Shown: positions 24,567-33,162, counted from the first letter of the stretch. The stretch is 33,162 nucleotides of DNA from Methylobacter sp. BlB1 (GCF_015476545.1 NZ_JADMKV010000052.1:1-33162); one strand, 5' to 3'. Made by a program: numbers and translations. Notes: generated by a model not told the origin, from the letters alone.

Positions 24567-26510
24567 TTACCTTGCCTCTTTTATTTTGTACCGGTAGCGC
24601 CTGTCGAAGGCCGCGCACAAGCCGCCCCCCGCCATGAATACGGCGCCCAGCCAGATCCAGCGGATGAATGATTTGTAATAAATGCGAAGGCTCCAGGCGC
24701 CCTCGTTGCCCAGCGGCTCGCCTATGGCCACGAACAGATCCCGGAACAGGCCGGCATCGATCGCCGCCTCGGTCATCGGCATGGTCTGCACGCGATAAAC
24801 ACGCTTCTGCGGCTCTAACTTGGCAACCTGCGCACCTTTATGGCTGACTGTAACGAAAGCCTGCTCAGCGCGGTAATTAGGCCCATCGGACTGCCGCACG
24901 CCATGAAACTCAAACAGATAGCCCGACATATCCAGCGTCTCGCCGGGCGCCATGCGCACGTCTCGCTCGACGCTGTAAACGGTCGTGAAGGTAATGCCGA
25001 CCACAAACACTGCGATACCCAGATGCGCCAGGGTCATGCCGTAAAAACCGGCCGGCACGCTCCGCAGCCGCTGCCATGAAAAGCCCCGTGCGCCGGTCCG
25101 GTCCATAAAGGCCAGAATCGAAATAGCCGCGGTCCATAACGCCAGCGTCATGCCCAGCACCGCCGCCCAGGAATAAAAAGGCATGACGAGAGGGATCAGC
25201 AGACCGCCTGCCGCGCAGATCAGGATCGCCCAGCGCACGCGCAAGGCGACCGTCTTGATGTCGTCCCGCTTCCAGCGAAGCAGCACGCCCAAACCTACGG
25301 CAATCGATAGCGGCGCCATCAATGGTATGAATACGGCATTGAAATAAGGCGGGCCGACCGAAATCTTGCCTAGCCCCAACGCGTCGATAATCAATGGATA
25401 TAAGGTGCCGAGCAGAATGCTGGCTGCCGTCACGACGAGCAGAACGTTGTTCAGCAAAATCACGGATTCTTTAGACACCAGTTCAAAAGTCGCACTGCTT
25501 TTGACGTAAGGCGCTCTGACCGCATACAGCAGCAGCGAACCGCCCACAACGACGGCCAGAAACACCAGAATAAACAAACCTCTGGCCGGATCGCTGGCAA
25601 ACGCGTGCACCGACGTCAATACGCCGGACCGTACCAGGAACGTGCCGAGCAGACTCAGAGAAAATGCGAAAATGGCCAGCAATACCGTCCAGGTCTTGAA
25701 AACGCCGCGTTTTTCAGTTGCCGCCAAGGAATGGATCAATGCGGTCCCGACCAGCCAGGGCATGAATGAGGCATTCTCCACCGGGTCCCAGAACCACCAG
25801 CCGCCCCAGCCCAGCTCGTAATATGCCCACCAGCTGCCCAGGGCGATGCCCAGCGTCAGGAACATCCAGGCAATATTGGTCCAGGGCCTTGACCAGCGCG
25901 CCCAGGCGGCATCTAACCGGCCTTCCAGCAGCGCCGCAATAGCGAACGCAAACGCGACAGAGAAGCCGACATAGCCCATGTACAGCATGGGCGGATGTAT
26001 GGCCAGGCCGGGGTCCTGCAACAGCGGGTTCAAGTCACGCCCTTCGACGGGCACTGGAAACAGGCGCTCGAAAGGATTGGAGGTCAGCAGCAGGAACAGA
26101 ATGAAGCCAACGGCGACCAGCCCCATGACGCCCAGCACCCGGGCAACGGTCGCCTCGGGAATGTTGCGGCTGAACAGCGCCACCAGCGCCGTCCAGCATG
26201 ACAGTACCAGCGCCCAGAGCAATAACGAGCCCTCATGTGCGCCCCAGACGCCTGAAATCAGATACAGGAAAGGCAAGGCCGTGTTCGAATTGGTCGCCAC
26301 GTAGGCGATCGAGAAGTCATGCGTCAAAAAGCCGTAAGTCAAACAGCCGTAAGCGATGATCATGAATAAAACCAGCGCATAAGCCGCAGGCCTCGCCACG
26401 GCAATCCATCCGGCAATGGCGCGCGATGCGCCGATAATCGGCAATGTGCCTAAAATGGCGGCCATACACAACGCCAGAATCAGTGAGAAATGCCCGAGTT
26501 CCGCAATCAT
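24567..26510 (-). CDS. ccmF: Haem lyase subunit CcmF
   Basis: A 647-aa polytopic membrane protein, the core of the holocytochrome c synthase that moves haem from CcmE to apocytochrome c. The tryptophan-rich WWD signature is GWGGWWFWDPVENASF (around 235-249). NPLLQDPGLAIHPPMLYMGYVG (about 161-182) carries a conserved haem-coordinating His, and LLVVTAASILLGTLYPLI follows in the second half. The length matches the family. ccmE overlaps its start by one base; ccmG begins 33 bp downstream. Confidence 0.96.
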   Translation of the reverse strand: MIAELGHFSLILALCMAAILGTLPIIGASRAIAGWIAVARPAAYALVLFMIIAYGCLTYGFLTHDFSIAYVATNSNTALPFLYLISGVWGAHEGSLLLWALVLSCWTALVALFSRNIPEATVARVLGVMGLVAVGFILFLLLTSNPFERLFPVPVEGRDLNPLLQDPGLAIHPPMLYMGYVGFSVAFAFAIAALLEGRLDAAWARWSRPWTNIAWMFLTLGIALGSWWAYYELGWGGWWFWDPVENASFMPWLVGTALIHSLAATEKRGVFKTWTVLLAIFAFSLSLLGTFLVRSGVLTSVHAFASDPARGLFILVFLAVVVGGSLLLYAVRAPYVKSSATFELVSKESVILLNNVLLVVTAASILLGTLYPLIIDALGLGKISVGPPYFNAVFIPLMAPLSIAVGLGVLLRWKRDDIKTVALRVRWAILICAAGGLLIPLVMPFYSWAAVLGMTLALWTAAISILAFMDRTGARGFSWQRLRSVPAGFYGMTLAHLGIAVFVVGITFTTVYSVERDVRMAPGETLDMSGYLFEFHGVRQSDGPNYRAEQAFVTVSHKGAQVAKLEPQKRVYRVQTMPMTEAAIDAGLFRDLFVAIGEPLGNEGAWSLRIYYKSFIRWIWLGAVFMAGGGLCAAFDRRYRYKIKEAR

Positions 26511-26956
26511 TATTTTTGCCCTGTCGCCTGATTCATGCCGGTTTTCAAGCTGCCAGCCACTTCCGGCGGCATATAGTTTTCATCGTGCTTGGCCAGGACT
26601 TCCTCGGCGACAAAAACGCCCTGCCCATTTAAACGGCCATGCGCTACGATGCCCTGCCCCTCTCTGAACAAATCCGGCAGAATGCCAGTGTATTCGACCG
26701 TCACGTCTTTGCTGAAATCAGTCAGCTTGAAGCGCACCGTCATCCCGTCGCCGGGCCGCTCAACGCTGCCTTTGACGACCATGCCGCCCAAACGGAACAG
26801 AGCATCCTTAGGCGCCTTGCCTTCGATCACATCGGTTGTCGAAAAGAAATACATCAGATTTTCATTGAATGACTTCAACGCAAAACCGGCGGCAAAACCG
26901 GTGCCGATCAGCATCAAGGCTATCAGTATCAAGCGTTGTTTTCTGGCTGGTTTCAT
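26510..26956 (-). CDS. ccmE: Haem chaperone CcmE
   Basis: A 148-aa periplasmic haem chaperone with one N-terminal membrane helix (9-27), an OB-fold (about 40-120) and the haem-binding motif LAKHDENYMPPEV. His124 is the covalent haem attachment site and Tyr128 the axial ligand. It receives haem from CcmC/CcmD and delivers it to CcmF. The start overlaps the ccmD stop (ATGA). Confidence 0.96.
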   Translation of the reverse strand: MKPARKQRLILIALMLIGTGFAAGFALKSFNENLMYFFSTTDVIEGKAPKDALFRLGGMVVKGSVERPGDGMTVRFKLTDFSKDVTVEYTGILPDLFREGQGIVAHGRLNGQGVFVAEEVLAKHDENYMPPEVAGSLKTGMNQATGQK

Positions 26957-27120
26957 AGCGTACCTTGTCGTTTCTGCTTTAAAGCCTGCTGACGTAAAAA
27001 TTGTTTACGCCGCACGATGGGAATGATGATATTGGCCAGCAATACAATGAGAGTGACCGCGTAAGAAGTCCACACATAAAAGGCGTAACCGCCCATTGCA
27101 AAAAATTCCTGCCAATTCAT
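26953..27120 (-). CDS. ccmD: Haem exporter protein CcmD (55 aa)
   Basis: A 55-aa protein too short for most ORF filters. It begins MNWQEFFAMGGYAFYVWTSY, the CcmD signature, continues with one membrane helix (about 18-36) and ends with a basic tail (VRRKQFLRQQALKQKR). It stabilises the CcmC-CcmE complex. An alternative ATG lies one codon upstream (27123); the 27120 start has GGGAG at 7 nt and overlaps the ccmC stop by one base. Confidence 0.94.
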   Translation of the reverse strand: MNWQEFFAMGGYAFYVWTSYAVTLIVLLANIIIPIVRRKQFLRQQALKQKRQGTL

Positions 27121-27884
27121 CATTCAGCTCCCAATGATGCCATAGATTTGACCCACTGCGCGTTGCGTTCGCGCGAAAGCAGTTCGACGCGGGCGCGTTG
27201 CAGCATGGCGATCAGATAATAAAATTTAAAAGCCACCGCCATCAACAGCAGTGGTATCAGCATGCTGACATGAATGGAAGGCTTATCCATTTTGGTCACG
27301 GTTGGCCCCTGATGCAAGGTATTCCACCATTCGACGGAATAATGAATGATCGGAATATTGACCACGCCGACCAGCGCCAGAATCGCCACGGCCTTCGATG
27401 CCGTGCGCTTGTCATCTATAGCGCCGTAAAGGCCGATGACGCCGAGATACAAAAACAGCAGAATCAATTCGGACGTCAAACGTGCATCCCAGACCCACCA
27501 GGTTCCCCACATCGGCTTGCCCCACAGCGAACCGGTCACTAACGCGATAAACGTAAAACCGGCGCCGACCGGCGCGCTGCTGACGGCGACAATCTCGGCC
27601 AGCTTAATACGCCAGACCAGTCCTATGCCGCCGGCAACGGCCATGACGACGTAAATAAACAGTGACATCCAGGCGCTGGGCACATGGATATAGATAATGC
27701 GGTAGCTGTCGCCCTGCTGATAGTCCGGCGGAGCCAGATAAAGTCCGCCGTAAAGACCTGCCGCCAGCAGCAGCAGAAAAATTACCGCCAGCCACGGCAT
27801 CAGGCGCTCCGTAAAAGCATAAAAATGCGGCGGCGAAGCCATGCGATGGAAGAATCTAACAACCGGATCTGGAATCAAAAACAT
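27120..27884 (-). CDS. ccmC: Haem exporter protein CcmC
   Basis: A 254-aa membrane protein with six hydrophobic segments and the WWD motif GTWWVWDARLTSELILLFLY (127-146). Conserved His residues lie in YIHVPSAWMS (His67) and in the later segment INIPIIHYSVEWWNTLHQ-like region near 180. It loads haem onto CcmE. Its ATG is not directly downstream of ccmB: a 540-bp insert separates them, so expression may need read-through or a local promoter. Confidence 0.95.
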   Translation of the reverse strand: MFLIPDPVVRFFHRMASPPHFYAFTERLMPWLAVIFLLLLAAGLYGGLYLAPPDYQQGDSYRIIYIHVPSAWMSLFIYVVMAVAGGIGLVWRIKLAEIVAVSSAPVGAGFTFIALVTGSLWGKPMWGTWWVWDARLTSELILLFLYLGVIGLYGAIDDKRTASKAVAILALVGVVNIPIIHYSVEWWNTLHQGPTVTKMDKPSIHVSMLIPLLLMAVAFKFYYLIAMLQRARVELLSRERNAQWVKSMASLGAE

Positions 27885-27951
27885 AATGAACAGATAAAAA
27901 GCGAAAAGTTAAAGACAAAAAGTGGAAGACCCCTGAATTACTTTAGCAGCC

Positions 27952-28140
27952 TTACAAACCCGTTTTTTTATGCCCTGCAATTAAGATGGCATCCAAACTT
28001 CGTTCAATCATATACTCAGGCAATCTATTAAAATCAAAGCCAATGCCGTCTTTAATCACCCGATCAATACCAGCCAATTGACCTGCTTCGGAAATATCAT
28101 TGAAGAATAATGTGTAAATAAGGTAATCGGTAAAAACGCT
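27952..28140 (-). pseudogene. Probable C-terminal remnant of an unidentified gene
   Basis: The minus-strand frame gives 62 residues ending LPEYMIERSLDAILIAGHKKTGL, with regular helix/strand composition and no plausible start codon near its 5' end. An overlapping frame upstream, starting around 28200 (MKPPLHNISYKLKNRAF), could be the other part of the same gene after a frameshift near 28130-28140. I cannot name the family. It reads like decayed coding sequence inside the ccm operon. Confidence 0.4.
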
Positions 28141-28235
28141 CTATTCTTTAATTTATAACTGATGTTATGCAAAGGCGGTTTCATCTCGTTTGCCGCGCCA
28201 AGCACCGCAGCTTTTAGGGGCGGCAGACTAGGGCC

Positions 28236-28275
28236 CATGCCGGGCTTCCGCTAAAGCTTCAACCCAGCCTACACA
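28236..28275 (-). repeat. REP-type palindrome inside the ccmB-ccmC gap
   Basis: On the minus strand it begins TGTGTAGGCTGGGTTGAAG and ends in GGAAGCCCGGCATG: GGGTT pairs with the complementary AAGCCC across a short loop. The form matches a widespread bacterial REP type of the TGTAGGTTGGGTTGAG kind. It differs from the REP-like units at 20783-20969. Confidence 0.5.
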
Positions 28276-28424
28276 GGCTGTTAAAAGCAAGTAACTCGCC
28301 CTCGGGCGAGGTAAATCCGATTAATACAACCGTCGCGTTAGCGACACTTTGTTAAACCGATCTGAATTGAACTTACTGTGTAACATCAGTTTGTAATATT
28401 CTTCGCCCATTCTACGAAATATTA

Positions 28425-29099
28425 TCAGCTAATACTCATTTTTAATGCCGCCGCTACTGGCAGAGGCGCCAACACCAATGCCATCAATAAAATCGCTATC
28501 AAAATACTGATTTGCGCGTCCACAGGCAAGCCGCTGCCCGCCATCTCTACCGCATTGCCGGCAAAAATCAGTACCGGCACGTACAGAGGCAGAACCAGCA
28601 AAGACAGAATCATGCCGCCCCGGCGCAGGCCTATCGTTAGCGCGACGCCGATGGCACCTATTAAACTCAACACCGGCGTTCCCAGCAGCAACGTCAGCAA
28701 TAAAACGCTTAACGCCGAATCAGGCATACCTAGGAAAACAGCCAGCAGCGGCGCGACCAGCAGCAACGGCAAACCTGTCACCAGCCAATGGGCAATTATT
28801 TTGCCCAGAACCAAAACAGAGGTCGGATGCGGACTCAACAAAATCTGCTCCAGAGAACCATCGTCAAAATCCGAGCGAAACAGGCTATCCAGCGAAAGCA
28901 TGGCGGCCAGCAGTGCCGAAACCCAGATAATTCCGGGGGCAATGGCTTGTAATAACTTCGGCTGCGCGCCTATTCCCAACGGAAACAACGTGATTATCAG
29001 GATGAAAAACAGCAACGGATTAACCATTTCCGAGCGCCGGCGCAAGGCCAGGACCAGATCGCGCCGGATAATGGCGAAAAATGCACGAGATAAAGACAT
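28425..29099 (-). CDS. ccmB: Haem exporter protein CcmB
   Basis: A 224-aa membrane permease of the CcmAB ABC transporter, with six hydrophobic segments. The N-terminal AFFAIIRRDLVLALRRRSEMVNPLLFF and the central LFRSDFDDGSLEQILLSPHP are family signatures; the latter contacts the ATPase. With CcmA it uses ATP to release holo-CcmE from CcmC. Its start overlaps the ccmA stop (TGATG). Confidence 0.95.
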   Translation of the reverse strand: MSLSRAFFAIIRRDLVLALRRRSEMVNPLLFFILIITLFPLGIGAQPKLLQAIAPGIIWVSALLAAMLSLDSLFRSDFDDGSLEQILLSPHPTSVLVLGKIIAHWLVTGLPLLLVAPLLAVFLGMPDSALSVLLLTLLLGTPVLSLIGAIGVALTIGLRRGGMILSLLVLPLYVPVLIFAGNAVEMAGSGLPVDAQISILIAILLMALVLAPLPVAAALKMSIS

Positions 29100-29725
29100 C
29101 AGGACAAATTAATACGTTGCACGTCAACATCATGCAGATCGATGTCATGATGTGAAGTCAAAATGATCATGCCGCCTTTGACTGCATGTTCGATCATTAA
29201 AGTTTCAATAAGAGCAATCCCTTGTCTGTCCAATGAGGTAAAAGGCTCATCAAGAATCCACAACTGATTGTCCGTGATCAGCAAACGGGCCAACGACAGT
29301 CTTCTTTTTTGCCCCGCCGACAAGGTCTGCACGAGTGCATCATCGAATCCGGCCAGATGGACTTTATCTAAAGCTGCCTCAATCGTATAGCGTCCAGGCT
29401 TGCTTAATGCCAATGCCATTTTTAAATTTTCCAGCACGGTCAATTCTTTTTTAATGCCGTCCAGATGGCCGACATAAGCCATCTGCGCATAAAACTGACT
29501 GTCGTTTACGGCTTCACCGCACCAGCGCACCTGCCCCGCATCCGGCTCGCGAAACCCGCACAGGATACGCAGCAACGACGTTTTACCGCTGCCGTTTTTA
29601 CCTTCCAGCAATAAAACCTGGCCCGAGTATAGCGCGAAATTAAGCCCGGCAAACAGGACTTTGTCATCGCGTATGCAGCTTAAATCACTGCCTTCCAGAA
29701 ATAATTGTTGCTTTGTCGCTATCAT
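29099..29725 (-). CDS. ccmA: Haem exporter ATP-binding protein CcmA
   Basis: A 208-aa ABC ATPase. Walker A is EGKNGSGKTS (41-50), the signature is LSAGQKRRLSLARLL (about 134-148) and Walker B is LWILDEPFTSLD (about 155-166), followed by the switch His in TSHHDI. It pairs with CcmB. It starts 4 bp after the rlmB stop codon, tying the ccm genes to the rnr-rlmB unit. Confidence 0.96.
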   Translation of the reverse strand: MIATKQQLFLEGSDLSCIRDDKVLFAGLNFALYSGQVLLLEGKNGSGKTSLLRILCGFREPDAGQVRWCGEAVNDSQFYAQMAYVGHLDGIKKELTVLENLKMALALSKPGRYTIEAALDKVHLAGFDDALVQTLSAGQKRRLSLARLLITDNQLWILDEPFTSLDRQGIALIETLMIEHAVKGGMIILTSHHDIDLHDVDVQRINLS

Positions 29726-29729
29726 GTTT

Positions 29730-30470
29730 TTAGTTCGAGCGCTGCCTTACAGCCTCATACAACAATACGCCGGTAGCCACGGATAAATTGAGACTCTCTA
29801 CCTGTCCCAGCATGGGCAGTTTTACCAGAAAATCACATTGCTCCTGCGTCAACCGTCTCAAGCCCTTGCCTTCGGCGCCAACCACTACGGCAAGCGGCAT
29901 GGTCAAGTCAGTCTGATAGACAGTTTGGTTTGCGGAACCGGCAGCTCCCATGATCCAGATGCCTTGATCCTTGAGCCAGCGCAAAGTTCTGGACAAATTG
30001 GTCACCTGATAAACAGGCACTGTTTCGGCCGCGCCGCTGGCCACCTTACAGACTGTCGGTGTAATGCCGGTTGCGTTGTCCTTGGTAATAATCACGCCCT
30101 GCACACCCGTTGCATCGGCTGTCCGAAGACAAGCGCCAAGATTGTGCGGATCCTGGACATTGTCCAGCACCAGCAATAAGGGCGTTCCTGATAAAGCTTC
30201 CACTGCCTGCTTTAAGTCGCTTTCCGATAGCTCGGCCGGCATTTCCACTTCGATCACAATGCCCTGATGATTCTTGCCTTCGGCAAATCGGTCGAGTTTT
30301 TTGCGATCGGTTTTTTCCGGGTCTATGCCCAATGACAGCAAATCGTCAATAGCCTGCATCAAGCGTTTGTCTTGCCGTTGCGTGTCCACCCAGGCTTTAT
30401 TGATTTTTTTGGGTGAATAATCCAAAGCGGCCTGTACCGCATGAATACCGAATAGTTTGGTTAACTTCAT
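29730..30470 (-). CDS. rlmB: 23S rRNA (guanosine-2251-2'-O)-methyltransferase RlmB
   Basis: A 246-aa SpoU/TrmH-family methyltransferase that modifies G2251 of 23S rRNA. The N-terminal substrate-binding domain begins LFGIHAVQAALDY. In the SPOUT knot, motif 1 is LDNVQDPHNLGACLRTADA, motif 2 is VVVGAEGKGLRRL and motif 3 is LNLSVATGVLLYEAVRQR. The start overlaps the rnr stop (ATGA), as is common for rnr-rlmB. Confidence 0.96.
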   Translation of the reverse strand: MKLTKLFGIHAVQAALDYSPKKINKAWVDTQRQDKRLMQAIDDLLSLGIDPEKTDRKKLDRFAEGKNHQGIVIEVEMPAELSESDLKQAVEALSGTPLLLVLDNVQDPHNLGACLRTADATGVQGVIITKDNATGITPTVCKVASGAAETVPVYQVTNLSRTLRWLKDQGIWIMGAAGSANQTVYQTDLTMPLAVVVGAEGKGLRRLTQEQCDFLVKLPMLGQVESLNLSVATGVLLYEAVRQRSN

Positions 30471-32710
30471 TTTTTACTTCTACGCCGCTTTTTTTTAGGT
30501 TTGCTCAACGCCGCTTGCTTATGCACCAGTTCAAAATCAATCTTCTTTTCATCCAAGTCTACGCGGACTACTTTGACCCTGACGCTGTCGCCCAACCGAT
30601 AGCGGATGCCGGTTTTTTCGCCAAGCAACTGATGACTGGTCGGATCAAAATGAAAATAATCCTGAGCCAGATTGCTGATATGAACCAAACCTTCCACATA
30701 AATTTCGGTCAACTCGATAAACAAGCCGAATGAAGTAACTGATGAAATAATGCCGGGGAATTCTTCGCCGACCTTATCCATCATATACTCGCATTTGAGC
30801 CAGCTGATTACATCCCGTGTAGCATCATCGGCGCGGCGTTCATTGGCAGAACAATGCTCCCCCAATTTCTCCATGTCAGGAAGTCCGTAAGGAAAACTCT
30901 CCGCAGTTTTATCTTGCAAGCAATGTCTGATAGCGCGATGGATGAGCAGGTCCGGATAACGCCGGATAGGTGAAGTAAAGTGAGCATAAGCTTCCAGCGC
31001 AAGACCAAAATGGCCTTTCAGTTCAGGACTATAGACTGCTTGAGACATGGAACGCAATAAAACGGTCTGTATTAAGTGTGCATCAGGCCTGCCTTGAATC
31101 GAATCCACCAAATGCATATAGTCCAGAGGCGTTGGTTTGGCGCCTCCGCCTAATCTTAAGCCCAATTCACCCAAAAAACTTCTCAAGTTCAGCAATTTGT
31201 CGGGGCTTGGACCATCGTGTATCCGCAGCAACTTGGGCATTTTTTTGCGATTTAAAAATCGCGCTGCCGCCATGTTTGCTGTAATCATGCATTCTTCAAT
31301 CAGTTTGTGCGCATCATTGCGCACCACGGGCACTATTTTTTCGATTTTACGATTTGGGCCGAAGATAATGCGTGTTTCCTGCGTATCAAAATCCATCGCC
31401 CCGCGTTCTTCCCGGCTTTTACGCATAACTTTATACAGAGCATATAGCTCCTGCAGATGCGGCATCAAAGCTTTATACTGCTTGGCCAGTTTCTTATCGC
31501 CTTCGACGAGTATCTTGGCTACATTGGTGTAAGTCAATCTGGCATGTGAGCGCATCACGGCTTCAAAGAAGCGCGATCTGAAGACTTTACCCTGCTGGCT
31601 TATATAGAGTTCGCAGACCATGCATAAACGGTCTACGTCGGGATTGAGCGAGCATAACCCGTTCGACAGAATCTCCGGCAGCATCGGGATAACCCTTTCC
31701 GGAAAATAGACAGAAGTGCTGCGGTTTTGCGCCTCTTTATCCAAAGCCGTATTGATCTGCACATAATGAGAGACATCGGCGATTGCCACCAATAATTTCC
31801 AGCCGGTTGAAGTTTTCTGGCAATAGACCGCATCATCAAAATCGCGGGCATCTTCGCCGTCGATTGTGACGAGAGGAATATCCCGTAAATCGACCCGATT
31901 CTGCTTGGCCGCTTCCGGCACTTCATCCTTCAACGGTTTAATTTCTTTCAGCAGTTCATCGGGCCATTGATTGGGCAATTCATAGGAGCGAATAGCCATC
32001 TCAATTTCCATGCCGGGCGCCATATGATCGCCCAGCACTTCGATGACCCGGCCGATAGGCTGCCGCAGTTTGGTCGGTTGTTCAAGGATTTCCGCAACAA
32101 CGATCTGCCCTACTTTGGCTTTGCCAGCATCGCCTTTTTCAATGAGGACGGTTTGCGCGATGTTCTTAATATCCGGCACCACATAGGTAAAGCCTCTTTC
32201 CTTGTAGAGTCGCCCTACAACCTGGTGTGTATTCCTTTCAATAATTTCGACAACCGCACCTTCCCTACGGCCTTTTTTATCAATTCCTGAAACGCGGACA
32301 ACGGCCCTGTCGTTATGTATTAATTGATCCATTTCCCGTGGTGACAGAAACAGATCATCAGAGCCGTCATCAGGTTTAATGAAGCCGAAACCATCGGGAT
32401 GGCCGATAATGCGGCCGGCAATTAAATCCCTGCTGTTAACCAGGCAATATTGTTGCGCCCGATTAAAGATCAATTGCCCATCCCTTTCCATAGCTCTGAG
32501 CCGACGCCGCAATGCCTCCAACTGGTCTTCCCCTGCCAAGGAAAAGGCTCTTGCAATCTCTTTACGGCGCAGAGGCCGCCCTACCTCCTCAATAAGCTGC
32601 AGGATCAGCTCACGGCTGGGGATCGGATTCTCATACTTCTCAGCTTCGCGCTGAGCATATGGGTCTATTGTTGAACTAAAATCAACGTCTTTTTTTGACT
32701 TCGCTGTCAT
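30467..32710 (-). CDS. rnr: Ribonuclease R
   Basis: A 747-aa processive 3'-5' exoribonuclease that degrades structured RNA. There is an N-terminal winged-helix region (about 30-95) and cold-shock OB domains (about 97-245). The RNB catalytic domain has the TIDGEDARDFDDAV motif with metal-binding Asp284, Asp290, Asp292 and Asp293. An S1 domain follows at about 645-725, then a very basic tail (KPKKKRRRSKK). It is first in a long minus-strand unit with rlmB, ccm genes and hemN. Confidence 0.96.
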   Translation of the reverse strand: MTAKSKKDVDFSSTIDPYAQREAEKYENPIPSRELILQLIEEVGRPLRRKEIARAFSLAGEDQLEALRRRLRAMERDGQLIFNRAQQYCLVNSRDLIAGRIIGHPDGFGFIKPDDGSDDLFLSPREMDQLIHNDRAVVRVSGIDKKGRREGAVVEIIERNTHQVVGRLYKERGFTYVVPDIKNIAQTVLIEKGDAGKAKVGQIVVAEILEQPTKLRQPIGRVIEVLGDHMAPGMEIEMAIRSYELPNQWPDELLKEIKPLKDEVPEAAKQNRVDLRDIPLVTIDGEDARDFDDAVYCQKTSTGWKLLVAIADVSHYVQINTALDKEAQNRSTSVYFPERVIPMLPEILSNGLCSLNPDVDRLCMVCELYISQQGKVFRSRFFEAVMRSHARLTYTNVAKILVEGDKKLAKQYKALMPHLQELYALYKVMRKSREERGAMDFDTQETRIIFGPNRKIEKIVPVVRNDAHKLIEECMITANMAAARFLNRKKMPKLLRIHDGPSPDKLLNLRSFLGELGLRLGGGAKPTPLDYMHLVDSIQGRPDAHLIQTVLLRSMSQAVYSPELKGHFGLALEAYAHFTSPIRRYPDLLIHRAIRHCLQDKTAESFPYGLPDMEKLGEHCSANERRADDATRDVISWLKCEYMMDKVGEEFPGIISSVTSFGLFIELTEIYVEGLVHISNLAQDYFHFDPTSHQLLGEKTGIRYRLGDSVRVKVVRVDLDEKKIDFELVHKQAALSKPKKKRRRSKK

Positions 32711-33079
32711 TTATTTTAATGAAATGCAAGGTGATGGATACCATAAGTAATATTCATATAATACATTACTTAGTATATCGATTAGCATGAAAAGAAAAAA
32801 CTTTTGAATTTTTCGCGTGTATACAAAAAAAGAATCTCCATTTATCTGGATCTCCATTTGTGCAGTTAATTAACATTTCTATGACCAAGACGGCCTGAAA
32901 TTCATATCTTCAGATCTTGAATAGATTACAGACTAAATTGTTCATTGGAGGAAATTGGTTATTAAGAGTTCCTTAAACTTCAAAAATAACCTCAATGTTA
33001 AAAAAATTTACAATTTGTTTGACAAAAATCAAATAAGCCAATATTATATGCGCTCACTCAGCTTATACAGCTTTCCTCA
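32711..33079. other. 370-bp AT-rich region between rnr and tRNA-Leu
   Basis: No gene. On the rnr side an inverted repeat AAGTAAT/ATTACTT (about 32744-32770) lies close to the presumed rnr promoter. A direct repeat ATCTCCATTT occurs at 32834-32843 and 32850-32859. The tRNA promoter is at the right end. Confidence 0.5.
33019..33047 (+). promoter_or_regulatory. Sigma-70 promoter of tRNA-Leu
   Basis: TTGACA (33019-33024), a 17-bp spacer and TATTAT (33042-33047): a perfect -35 and a near-consensus -10. Transcription should begin near 33054, about 25 nt before the mature tRNA. Confidence 0.85.
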
Positions 33080-33162
33080 GCCGAGGTGGTGAAATTGGTA
33101 GACACGCTAGCTTCAGGTGCTAGTTGGGGCAACCCAGTGGAGGTTCAAGTCCTCTCCTCGGC
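33080..33162 (+). tRNA. tRNA-Leu (anticodon CAG), lacking only the 3' discriminator in this window
   Basis: Acceptor strands GCCGAGG (33080-33086) and CCTCGGC (33156-33162) pair fully. The D-loop region contains TTGGTAGACACG. The anticodon arm is CTAGC-TTCAGGT-GCTAG with anticodon CAG. A long variable arm follows, as expected for leucine, and the T-loop is TTCAAGT. The window ends at the last acceptor base, so the discriminator and any encoded CCA are outside. Confidence 0.95.

Larger units (their letters stand above)
27885..28424. other. 540-bp insert between ccmB and ccmC with repeats and a gene remnant
   Basis: Elsewhere the ccm genes overlap or lie within 33 bp, so this gap is unusual. 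It contains an ORF remnant at 27952-28140 (minus), a REP-type palindrome (28236-28275), a perfect hairpin CTCGCCC-TC-GGGCGAG (28295-28310) and a smaller stem GTCGC/GCGAC near 28332-28345. Confidence 0.6.

Noticed and set aside
28290-28350. Consecutive short hairpins in the ccmB-ccmC gap as a CRISPR array
   Set aside because: The units differ in sequence and spacing; there is no repeat-spacer periodicity and no cas gene.

Overview
The window looks like chromosomal DNA of a gammaproteobacterium of moderate GC content. I infer a methylotroph or methanotroph of the Methylococcales type. The support is a MEDS (methanogen/methylotroph DcmR sensory) domain gene, two large exported di-haem cytochromes, a complete System I cytochrome c maturation operon and the general sequence character. 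No methane oxidation gene is present, so the genus is not fixed.

Layout. 1-2673 (minus): a MEDS-domain sensor gene followed by a hybrid histidine kinase cut by the left edge. 3316-3981 (plus): a solitary signal peptidase I. 4078-6580 (minus): a small phage-derived island made of an XRE repressor plus an operon of four genes (101 aa unknown, 62 aa unknown, a phage recombination-type protein, a Gp157-like protein). Its two promoters carry the same 16-bp palindrome, a likely operator. 7044-7889 (plus): a GNAT acetyltransferase and a VOC/glyoxalase protein. 8031-14951: a run in which all five main genes encode exported proteins: a di-haem MauG/CcpA-like cytochrome, two divergent proteins with caspase-like His/Cys motifs, a PepSY-like protein and a second di-haem protein with a calcium-binding-like loop. 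15373-17462 (plus): an amidoligase / class I glutamine amidotransferase-like hydrolase / YqaA membrane protein operon. 17596-20747 (plus): an aconitase-family protein that lacks one canonical Fe-S cysteine, then an AI-2E family permease. 20970-32710 (minus): rnr-rlmB-ccmABCDEFGHI-hemN, nearly contiguous except for a 540-bp insert between ccmB and ccmC. 33080-33162 (plus): tRNA-Leu(CAG) with a clear sigma-70 promoter, ending at the window edge.

How genes work together. The ccm genes carry out haem export, chaperoning and attachment to apocytochromes, and hemN supplies haem by the oxygen-independent route; the two di-haem cytochromes in this window would be clients of that system. The phage-like island looks like an early-gene/recombination module kept under its own repressor. 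The exported-protein block 8031-14951 is the stretch least explained by known systems, and the caspase-like pair at its centre is the best candidate for something undescribed.

Intergenic regions carry repeated elements: a dispersed REP-like unit (four copies), several strong hairpins, and a promoter-like motif (TTGTC, 17-18 bp spacer, TAGAGT) present three times.
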